Assembly (NCBI GenBank): GCA_019686145.1 | Contig: JADGHK010000065.1 | Span: forward strand, 1 to 9,051 | Source of the DNA: Bryobacteraceae bacterium | Lineage (GTDB): Bacteria > Acidobacteriota > Terriglobia > Bryobacterales > Bryobacteraceae | Length of the DNA: 9,051 bases | Direction of reading: 5' to 3' | Shown here: positions 1 through 4,924 of the stretch, piece after piece | Layout: the number at the start of each line of letters is the position of its first letter | How positions within the stretch are numbered: position 1 is the first letter of the stretch | Program-made: the position numbers and the translations under genes | The notes under the pieces: model-generated | What the model was told of the DNA's origin: nothing | What the model saw: the letters and a program-made list of their open reading frames with translations, nothing else | The model's database searches: none

Positions 1-254
1 CGATTTCGGTCCTGCAGCGATCGCTGGATGCGGCGAAGCTGGGCGACCGCGAGAAAATCGAAGGCTTTCGGAGATTAGGCCGCTTCGTGCGCGCTGTCGA
101 AGAAAGACATGCTCCTGAGGCGGATTTCCGCGCGGTTCTGGCGCACGAGCGGCGCCTTTCGCCCGAAGTCGGGGGCCGCACGGCAGGCGGCGGCCGAGGG
201 AGTGTCAACCGCCAGCTCTCGCTGTTTCCCCTGCAGCCGGAATTCCCCGAGTAA
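1..254 (+). CDS. C-terminal fragment of an unidentified protein with a clamp-binding-like tail (partial)
   Basis: An open frame enters from the left edge (first complete codon at 3) and runs to a TAA at 252-254, giving 83 visible residues. The first part is charged and probably helical (many E, R, K, A, L). A G/R-rich low-complexity stretch follows, then the tail QLSLF (213-227) and ten further residues. QLSLF matches the QL[S/D]LF consensus of the bacterial beta-sliding-clamp-binding motif, which commonly sits in disordered C-termini of replication and repair proteins. Third codon positions are mostly G or C, as in the neighbouring genes, which supports real coding. The fragment does not resemble the little-finger domain of Pol IV or the end of MutS, so I do not name the protein. 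The frame ends 8 bp before the stop of the convergent AI-2E gene. Whether the frame is real is moderately certain; the function is unknown. Confidence 0.55.
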   Translation, partial: ISVLQRSLDAAKLGDREKIEGFRRLGRFVRAVEERHAPEADFRAVLAHERRLSPEVGGRTAGGGRGSVNRQLSLFPLQPEFPE

Positions 255-262
255 CGGTGCTG

Positions 263-1363
263 TCAGGACACAGCCGGGCTTTTGGTTTCGCCCGTTGGCT
301 CGCCCTGTCCGGAGCCGTCTGTGAGAATCCGGCGAATCTCCACTACGACTGCCATCAAAAGCGACAGAATCACAGGACCCAGAAGAACGCCGGTCCCGCC
401 AAAGGCTTCCGTACCGCCGATCATCGCGAGTGCAATGAGGACCGGATGCTGCTGGATCCGTCCACCTACGACAAACGGGCGGATGACATTGTCGGCCGTG
501 CCGACGACGGCTACACACCAGACGGTGAGCAGAAGGGCCTTCAAGTATGCCCCGGTAAGGGCGTAGCCGATGACGATAGGCACCCAGACCAGCATTGCGC
601 CAACGAGCGGAATGATGGAGGCCAGACCTCCCAGGGCTCCCCAAAGCACGGGAGAGCGGAGACCAGCGATCCAAAAGCCCAGGATCAGCAGCAGTCCCTG
701 GATGAGTACGACGGCAAGAACGCCGTTGACATTGGCGAAGATCGCATCGCGGAGCGTCTGCAAGAGGCTCTCTGTTGTCCTGGCGGAAAGAGGCAACAGT
801 TCCCGGATCTGATTCACCCAGTTCGGGCCATGTTCGAGAAGGAAGTACAGAAAGATTGCGACCAGCAGACCCGTCAGGATGCCGGTGGTCAGTTCGGTTG
901 CCACCGCTCCCGCGAAGCGAAGAAAGTACCCGGTAAAGTTCTCGATATACCCCGCTACCTGATCGCGAATCTCGTCTTTGTCCACAGGAAGATAGGAAGC
1001 GACGATGTCGATGATGCGATCGGCGCTGCGGGCGAGGAAGGTCGGCCAGCCTCCTTCCTGCACCGAAAGGCGGCCGAGAGCGCCGTACGCGTCGGCCAGT
1101 TCCCTCGAGAGAGCGAAACCGACAAAGAAGAGGATTGTGCCGAATACGATGACAGTTCCAAGAGTCGTGATCAGGGTGGCAAGTTTCCGCCGCTTGACGT
1201 AATGCTGGATACGGTCGCGCACGGGATGCATCACCGTAGCCACGATGGCGGAAAGGAGGAAGGGCGTGAGAAACAGGCGCCCGATCTTCCATGCGAAGGG
1301 CAGAAGCACTGCCAGTAAAATGCCCAAAAAGATGAGCGGACCGCGCTGACGTATTTGACTCAC
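263..1363 (-). CDS. AI-2E family transporter (PerM/YdiK-like membrane protein)
   Basis: A polytopic inner-membrane protein of about 366 residues, the usual size for the family. Members export or exchange small solutes; autoinducer-2 and Na+/H+ antiport have been reported for individual members, so the substrate here is unknown. Hydrophobic segments occur at about residues 8-26, 28-47 and 60-84. A soluble amphipathic stretch follows, then four or five more membrane segments in the C-terminal half. The family signature is near the C-terminus: GGRIQQHPVL, followed by a glycine-rich FGGTGVLLGP segment. I chose the GTG at 1363 because AGAGGAG (1367-1373) lies 3 nt upstream of it. The same frame also opens at a TTG at 1396, which would add 11 residues but has no Shine-Dalgarno and sits inside a palindrome. 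The gene ends with TGA at 263-265, facing the left-edge fragment. Family is certain, start is not. Confidence 0.9.
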   Translation of the reverse strand: MSQIRQRGPLIFLGILLAVLLPFAWKIGRLFLTPFLLSAIVATVMHPVRDRIQHYVKRRKLATLITTLGTVIVFGTILFFVGFALSRELADAYGALGRLSVQEGGWPTFLARSADRIIDIVASYLPVDKDEIRDQVAGYIENFTGYFLRFAGAVATELTTGILTGLLVAIFLYFLLEHGPNWVNQIRELLPLSARTTESLLQTLRDAIFANVNGVLAVVLIQGLLLILGFWIAGLRSPVLWGALGGLASIIPLVGAMLVWVPIVIGYALTGAYLKALLLTVWCVAVVGTADNVIRPFVVGGRIQQHPVLIALAMIGGTEAFGGTGVLLGPVILSLLMAVVVEIRRILTDGSGQGEPTGETKSPAVS

Positions 1364-1366
1364 AGA

Positions 1367-1373
1367 CTCCTCT
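1367..1373 (-). promoter_or_regulatory. Ribosome binding site deciding the AI-2E gene start
   Basis: On the minus strand AGAGGAG lies 3 nt before the GTG at 1363. The spacing is short, but this is the only good Shine-Dalgarno near the start of the frame. It favours the GTG over the TTG at 1396. Confidence 0.45.
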
Positions 1374-1380
1374 GATTTAA

Positions 1381-1406
1381 CAGCAATTGCTGACAATGTA
1401 ACATTG
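1381..1406. promoter_or_regulatory. Two adjacent perfect palindromes, possible operator
   Basis: Two dyads lie one base apart: CAGCAATTGCTG (1381-1392, a perfect 12-bp palindrome) and CAATGT-A-ACATTG (1394-1406, perfect 6-bp arms around one base). They sit in the gap between the divergent AI-2E gene and tag, just upstream of the AI-2E ribosome binding site. That position suits a repressor or activator site controlling one or both genes. The symmetry is seen directly; the regulatory role is inferred. No regulator gene is present in the window. Confidence 0.4.
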
Positions 1407-1494
1407 CGCCTGCCTGGGGAGCATGTTCGCTGCCCGGCTCAGTTTCAAAATCAGTCTTCCGCTTGCGGCTTGTGCTGAAATAGAAAGACAAGCC

Positions 1495-2100
1495 ATGCCG
1501 GAAGACGCACGCCGCTGTCCCTGGGCAACCAGCGCAATTTACCGCACCTACCATGATCAGGAGTGGGGCGTACCCGTTCACGACGACAACGCCCTTTTCG
1601 AAATGCTCGTTCTAGAAGGAGCGCAGGCCGGACTTAGCTGGGAGACCATTTTGAACAAGAGGGAAAACTACCGCGCGGCCTTTGACGGTTTTAACCCGGA
1701 GAAAATTGCTGCCTATGGAGATGCGAAGGTGGCGGAACTGCTCTCCAATCCCGGCATCGTTCGAAACCGTCTGAAGATCGCGGCGGCAATCGAGAATGCA
1801 AAGGCGTTTCTGTCCATCAGGAACGAGGTGGGCAGCTTTGACGCCTACATCTGGCAATTTGTCGGCGGCAGTCCCAAACAGAATGCCTGGAAGAGCCCCA
1901 AGGAGGTCCCGGCAAGGACGGCCGAATCCGATGCCATGAGCGCCGACCTACGGAAGAGAGGCTTCAAGTTCGTCGGTTCGACCATCTGCTATGCGTTCAT
2001 GCAGGCGGTCGGGATGGTGAACGACCACCTGACGGATTGTTTCCGGTGGGCGGAGCTGCGAAGCGCTACCACGCGTGGAAGTAGCCGTCGCGCCGGCTGA
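1495..2100 (+). CDS. tag: DNA-3-methyladenine glycosylase I
   Basis: Removes 3-methyladenine from alkylated DNA as the first step of base excision repair, in the cytoplasm. The protein is 201 residues, close to E. coli Tag. Family features visible: Cys8 in RRCPW; YHDQEWGVP at about 19-27, with Tyr19 and His20; LEGAQAGLSW at about 40-49, with Glu41 and Trp49 matching the base-recognition residues of E. coli Tag (Glu38, Trp46); KRENYRAAF at about 55-63; KRGFKFVGSTICYAFMQA near 155-172; and NDHLTDC with His178 and Cys182. Cys8, His20, His178 and Cys182 form the structural zinc site of the family, and all four are present. The ATG at 1495 is chosen because family members start a few residues before the first zinc Cys. 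A longer in-frame ATG at 1423 would add 24 unconserved residues. The ribosome site before 1495 is weak. The last eleven residues overlap the convergent ABC gene. Confidence 0.95.
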   Translation: MPEDARRCPWATSAIYRTYHDQEWGVPVHDDNALFEMLVLEGAQAGLSWETILNKRENYRAAFDGFNPEKIAAYGDAKVAELLSNPGIVRNRLKIAAAIENAKAFLSIRNEVGSFDAYIWQFVGGSPKQNAWKSPKEVPARTAESDAMSADLRKRGFKFVGSTICYAFMQAVGMVNDHLTDCFRWAELRSATTRGSSRRAG

Positions 2101-2872
2101 TCGTAACCGGAACGCCGAAGAGGCGGTTCAGCCGCTCTTCCGTCAGCATCTCCTCCTTCGGACCATCGCCAGCGACGCGTCCCTGCTGCAGCAGCACGAC
2201 GCGGTCGATCTCCGGAATGATGTCGCTCAAATCGTGAGTCACCAGCACAATCGCGATGCCCGATTTCGCCAAATTCCGGAGGGTTTCGCGCAGTTCATGC
2301 TTCGCAAACAGATCGAGGGCGGTGCTGGGTTCGTCGAGGAGGAGAGCCTGCGGTTTGTGCACGAGAGCGCGCGCGATGAGGATGCGGCGCATCTCGCCCG
2401 AAGACATCTCCGACGTCAGACGTTCCGCCAGGTGCAGGGCATCCAGACGTGCGAGCGCCTCCTTCGCCAGGCGGTACATCTCGGGAGTCGGCGTTTCATG
2501 CGGCGGCACCCCGATGCTGCTGAAGAACCCCGACAGAACGATGTCGATGCCTTCCACGTCCCGCGTACAAGTCGTGCTCAGGTCCGGAGAAACGATGCCC
2601 AGAAGGGTGCGCAGTTCGAAGACGTTCCACCGGTCGCGCCCTAGAATCGTCATCGATGCTTCAGGGCGTGCGAGCGGGTAGCACTCGCGTGTGATCGTTT
2701 TGATCAGCGTGGACTTGCCGGATCCGTTGGGTCCGATGATCGCGACATGCTCGGTGGGACCGATCCGCAGGCTGAACTTATCAAGAACGAGTTTGTCCCC
2801 GCGCATCACTGAGACACAGCGCAGGTCCAGGAGCGCCGGGGCTTCTTCGGATGAAACAGGATGGCTCACCAT
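2066..2872 (-). CDS. Solitary ABC-type ATP-binding protein, ModF/YlmA-like
   Basis: A single ABC nucleotide-binding domain of 268 residues. Visible motifs: Walker A GPNGSGKST (47-55), signature MSSGEMRR (156-163), Walker B ALLLDE with catalytic Glu181, D-loop STALD (183-187) and switch His213 in VTHD. The Q-loop position reads GIVSPDL (about 92-98), so the usual glutamine is absent. This pattern, with the overall layout, resembles ModF/PhrA and YlmA-type ATPases rather than importer subunits. No permease or binding protein is encoded nearby, so it may work as a soluble ATPase or pair with a permease elsewhere; substrate unknown. The ATG at 2872 has GGAG (2878-2881) 5 nt upstream. The 3' end overlaps tag on the other strand by 35 bp. 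The ABC ATPase call is certain; the subfamily is moderately so. Confidence 0.9.
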   Translation of the reverse strand: MVSHPVSSEEAPALLDLRCVSVMRGDKLVLDKFSLRIGPTEHVAIIGPNGSGKSTLIKTITRECYPLARPEASMTILGRDRWNVFELRTLLGIVSPDLSTTCTRDVEGIDIVLSGFFSSIGVPPHETPTPEMYRLAKEALARLDALHLAERLTSEMSSGEMRRILIARALVHKPQALLLDEPSTALDLFAKHELRETLRNLAKSGIAIVLVTHDLSDIIPEIDRVVLLQQGRVAGDGPKEEMLTEERLNRLFGVPVTISRRDGYFHAW

Positions 2873-2884
2873 TCAATCTCCGGA

Positions 2885-2910
2885 GCGCGCCGGATTGCGA
2901 AACGGCGCGC
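2885..2910. other. GC-rich hairpin in the leader of the ABC ATPase gene
   Basis: GCGCGCCG (2885-2892) and CGGCGCGC (2903-2910) form a perfect 8-bp stem around a 10-nt loop. It lies 12 bp upstream of the ABC ATPase start, between that gene and the upstream TIM-barrel gene. There is no T tract after the stem on the minus strand, so it is not a standard intrinsic terminator. It could attenuate read-through, form a Rho-independent pause or influence translation of the ABC gene. Confidence 0.35.
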
Positions 2911-2948
2911 GCAAAAGACTAGGCTACCATCCGAAGCCCCGCTGTCAG

Positions 2949-3851
2949 CTAGAAGTTGTCGCATTCGCGGTAGGCGGCAATGACAGCCATCTCGCCCTCT
3001 TTGCCGGGGCGGCTGTTGCCGTGCTCCATTCCGATGACGCCGTCAAACTTCCGGTCGTAGAGCCACTTGAAGATGTTCTTGTAGTTGATCTCGCCCGTGG
3101 TCGGTTCCTTGCGGCCCGGATTATCGCCCACCTGAATGTAAGCGATTTCGTCCCAGGCCATCTCCATGTTCGGAATCAGATTTCCGACGTCGATCTGCTG
3201 GTGATAGAGGTCATCCAGGATTTTGCAGCTCTTTGAGCCGACAGCCTTGCAGATCATGTAAGCCTGCGGGACCGAGCGAAGGAACAGGCCGGGGTGATTG
3301 GCGTACCAGTTGAGCGGCTCGAGAACCATGACCAGCCCGGCCGGCTCGCAGATTTCCGCCATCACCTTGAGGTTCACGATGCAATTGGCCGTCTGGTAAT
3401 TGGGATCGAGCTTGTTGTTGACGTTGCTTGGAACGACGGTCGTCCACTTCGCTCCCAGGCGCTTGGCTGTCTCCACGGCCTTGCGCATCGTGGCCCGCAG
3501 CGAGTCCTGAAACTCCTTGTCCGTGCGGGTCACGAAGTCCGAAGTCTTGAAGTCGGCGTGCGAGACGAAGACTCCCATTTTCATGCCGAGCTGATCGAGC
3601 GTTTTGCCGATCTTCGTCTGCAGCTCCGGATCGCGGTTCATCGCGCCGTTGTCTTCCCATCCGGTGAATCCCTGGTCGGCTGAGAATTTGATCTGGTCGA
3701 TGATGTCTTCGCCGGCCGAATGGCGAAACATCCCGGGGTGAGGGCCATAGCGCAGCTTAAACCTGGCGCGGTTGCTCTGAGCCTGTGCTGACGGGGCAAG
3801 CAGCGGAAGCGCGGCTGCGCCTGCGGTAGCGAGGAACTGCCTTCGAATCAT
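2949..3851 (-). CDS. Tat-exported sugar isomerase/epimerase (hydroxypyruvate isomerase-like TIM barrel)
   Basis: A 300-residue protein of the AP-endonuclease-2/xylose-isomerase-like TIM-barrel superfamily, closest in pattern to hydroxypyruvate isomerase-like proteins. The N-terminus is a twin-arginine signal: MIRRQFL, a hydrophobic stretch, and a likely cut after SAQA (residue 24). It is therefore probably folded in the cytoplasm, with its metal, before export to the periplasm. Candidate metal or catalytic residues: Glu178 in VLEPLN, Asp214 and His217 in DDLYHQQ, and Glu276 in GMEHG. The IQVGDNPGRKEP...TGEINY block (239-257) is typical of the family, although Tyr238 stands where many cytosolic relatives have His. 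AGGAGA (3861-3866) lies 9 nt upstream of the ATG at 3851. The true substrate cannot be read from sequence; in secreted soil-bacterial relatives a free sugar or keto-sugar is plausible. It is divergent from ctaA across a 98-bp gap. Confidence 0.88.
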   Translation of the reverse strand: MIRRQFLATAGAAALPLLAPSAQAQSNRARFKLRYGPHPGMFRHSAGEDIIDQIKFSADQGFTGWEDNGAMNRDPELQTKIGKTLDQLGMKMGVFVSHADFKTSDFVTRTDKEFQDSLRATMRKAVETAKRLGAKWTTVVPSNVNNKLDPNYQTANCIVNLKVMAEICEPAGLVMVLEPLNWYANHPGLFLRSVPQAYMICKAVGSKSCKILDDLYHQQIDVGNLIPNMEMAWDEIAYIQVGDNPGRKEPTTGEINYKNIFKWLYDRKFDGVIGMEHGNSRPGKEGEMAVIAAYRECDNF

Positions 3852-3860
3852 GACGGTTGT

Positions 3861-3866
3861 TCTCCT
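3861..3866 (-). promoter_or_regulatory. Ribosome binding site of the TIM-barrel isomerase gene
   Basis: On the minus strand AGGAGA lies 9 nt before the ATG at 3851. It is the strongest Shine-Dalgarno in the window and fixes the start in front of the twin-arginine signal. Confidence 0.7.
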
Positions 3867-3937
3867 GCGAACTGACTTCGACTATTCAAACGGATTTCCG
3901 GGTCCGACGGCAAGTGCCGGGCGGCAAGCCGCGTTGC

Positions 3938-3943
3938 TACCAT
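3938..3943 (+). promoter_or_regulatory. Possible -10 element for a leaderless ctaA transcript
   Basis: TACCAT fits the TANNNT -10 pattern and ends 6 nt before the A of the ctaA ATG, placing a likely transcription start at or next to that A. Together with the lack of a Shine-Dalgarno this suggests leaderless translation. No convincing -35 box is visible, so this is weakly supported. Confidence 0.25.
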
Positions 3944-3949
3944 AAAAGC

Positions 3950-4912
3950 ATGAGGCAAAAGTTCGCCCGCTTTGCCTGGTTCGTCCTGGCGGTCCAGATT
4001 GTGGTTATTCTGTGGGGCGCTTTCGTCAGGGCTTCGAAATCCGGGGCGGGATGCGGTGAGCACTGGCCGCTCTGCCAGGGCGAATTGCTGCCTCGCGCGC
4101 CGGAGCTGCCGACGATCATTGAGTTTACGCACCGTATCACCAGCGGCCTGGCGCTCGTCGTCGTGGCCGTGCTCGTTGTCCGTGCCTTCCGGCTCTTTCC
4201 GGCGGGCCACATCGTGCGCAAGACGGCTGCCTGGAGCGGCGTTTTCATGATTGGCGAGTGCCTGATTGGAGCCGCTCTCGTACTCCTGGGGCATACGGCG
4301 CTTAATCCGTCACTCTCCCGCGGAATTACTCTCTCAATTCATCTGATCAACACACTGCTGCTGCTGGCGGCGCTCACGCTCACGGCATGGTGGGCGCGGC
4401 GGGATCCGGCGCAGCCTGCGGCCTCTGTGACCCCATCCGTACGCCGCTCTCTGGCGCTGGCAGGAGCAGGTCTGATCGTTGCCGGAGTGGTCGGGGCGAT
4501 TGCGGCGCTCGGCGATACCCTATACACCGCTACGACGCTTGCCCAGGGCGTGCAGCAGGATTTCGCGGCCGAGGCGCATCCATTCGTCCGTATACGGATT
4601 CTCCACCCGATCCTTGCGGTCATCGCCGGATTCTACCTGGTCGTGGCGGCGGTGAGGATTATGAGCGCGAAAGAGGCCGGGCAGCGGGTCTGGTATCTGG
4701 GAATCGCCCTCATTGCGCTGGTAGTGACACAGTTTGGGATTGGTACGCTGAATATCATCCTTCTTGTTCCAATCCCGATGCAGATTGTTCACCTGCTTTT
4801 CGCCGACGCTCTCTGGATCACCTACGTGCTCTTTGCGGCGGAAGTGGTCCGGCCGCTGGCCGCGGCTGAGCGCACAGAGTTCCGCCTTGCGGAAGCTGCC
4901 GGCCAGGCGTAA
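3950..4912 (+). CDS. ctaA: Heme A synthase (COX15/CtaA family)
   Basis: Oxidises the C8 methyl of heme O to the formyl group of heme A, the cofactor of aa3-type cytochrome oxidases, in the cytoplasmic membrane. It is 320 residues with about eight membrane helices in two four-helix halves. Conserved features: GAFVRASKSGAGCGEHWPLC with Cys35 and Cys42, the extracytoplasmic cysteine pair of Bacillus-type CtaA; EFTHR with Glu58 and His61; His131 in IHLINT; His219 in ILHP; and His281 in IVHLLFAD. The four histidines match the expected heme ligands. The ATG at 3950 is preferred because it begins just before the first membrane helix. The frame stays open to a TTG at 3857, but the extra 31 residues are not membrane-like. 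No ribosome site precedes 3950, so translation may be leaderless. No ctaB or oxidase subunit gene is in the window. It ends 2 bp from the convergent patatin gene. Confidence 0.93.
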   Translation: MRQKFARFAWFVLAVQIVVILWGAFVRASKSGAGCGEHWPLCQGELLPRAPELPTIIEFTHRITSGLALVVVAVLVVRAFRLFPAGHIVRKTAAWSGVFMIGECLIGAALVLLGHTALNPSLSRGITLSIHLINTLLLLAALTLTAWWARRDPAQPAASVTPSVRRSLALAGAGLIVAGVVGAIAALGDTLYTATTLAQGVQQDFAAEAHPFVRIRILHPILAVIAGFYLVVAAVRIMSAKEAGQRVWYLGIALIALVVTQFGIGTLNIILLVPIPMQIVHLLFADALWITYVLFAAEVVRPLAAAERTEFRLAEAAGQA

Positions 4913-4924
4913 CGCTAGCGCCTG
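4904..4924. terminator. Small bidirectional hairpin at the ctaA/patatin junction
   Basis: CAGGCG (4904-4909) and CGCCTG (4919-4924) form a 6-bp stem around a 9-nt loop. The loop holds the TAA of ctaA (4910-4912) and the TAG of the convergent patatin gene (4915-4917). An 8-bp palindrome, CGCTAGCG, lies at 4913-4920. There is no U tract on either strand, so termination activity is uncertain; it might act as a shared pause or 3'-end-stabilising structure. Confidence 0.3.

Noticed and set aside
259..274. 5-bp GCTGT/ACAGC stem near the first convergent junction
   Set aside because: The stem is short, has no U tract, and extends into the AI-2E coding region; likely chance.
75..1292. 405-residue open frame on - in another phase
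   Set aside because: Arg/Ser/Gly-rich translation typical of a GC-rich shadow frame of the AI-2E gene.
257..1318. 353-residue open frame on + opposite the AI-2E gene
   Set aside because: The translation is charged, low in hydrophobic order and has no family features; the minus frame gives a clear membrane protein with the AI-2E signature.
1423..1494. Upstream ATG that would lengthen Tag by 24 residues
   Set aside because: The GGGGAG is only about one base from that ATG, too close, and Tag proteins begin just before the first zinc Cys.
2075..2644. 189-residue open frame on + opposite the ABC ATPase
   Set aside because: Shadow of an ABC domain whose Walker A, signature, Walker B and H-loop are all in the minus frame.
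3880..3930. Possible -35/-10 pair for the TIM-barrel gene on the minus strand (TTGCCG, then a TTGAAT-like hexamer)
   Set aside because: The -10 match is poor and several spacings fit equally badly, so no promoter can be assigned.
3857..3949. 31-residue N-terminal extension of CtaA from a TTG
   Set aside because: The extension is polar, overlaps the ribosome site of the divergent gene and is not expected in the family.
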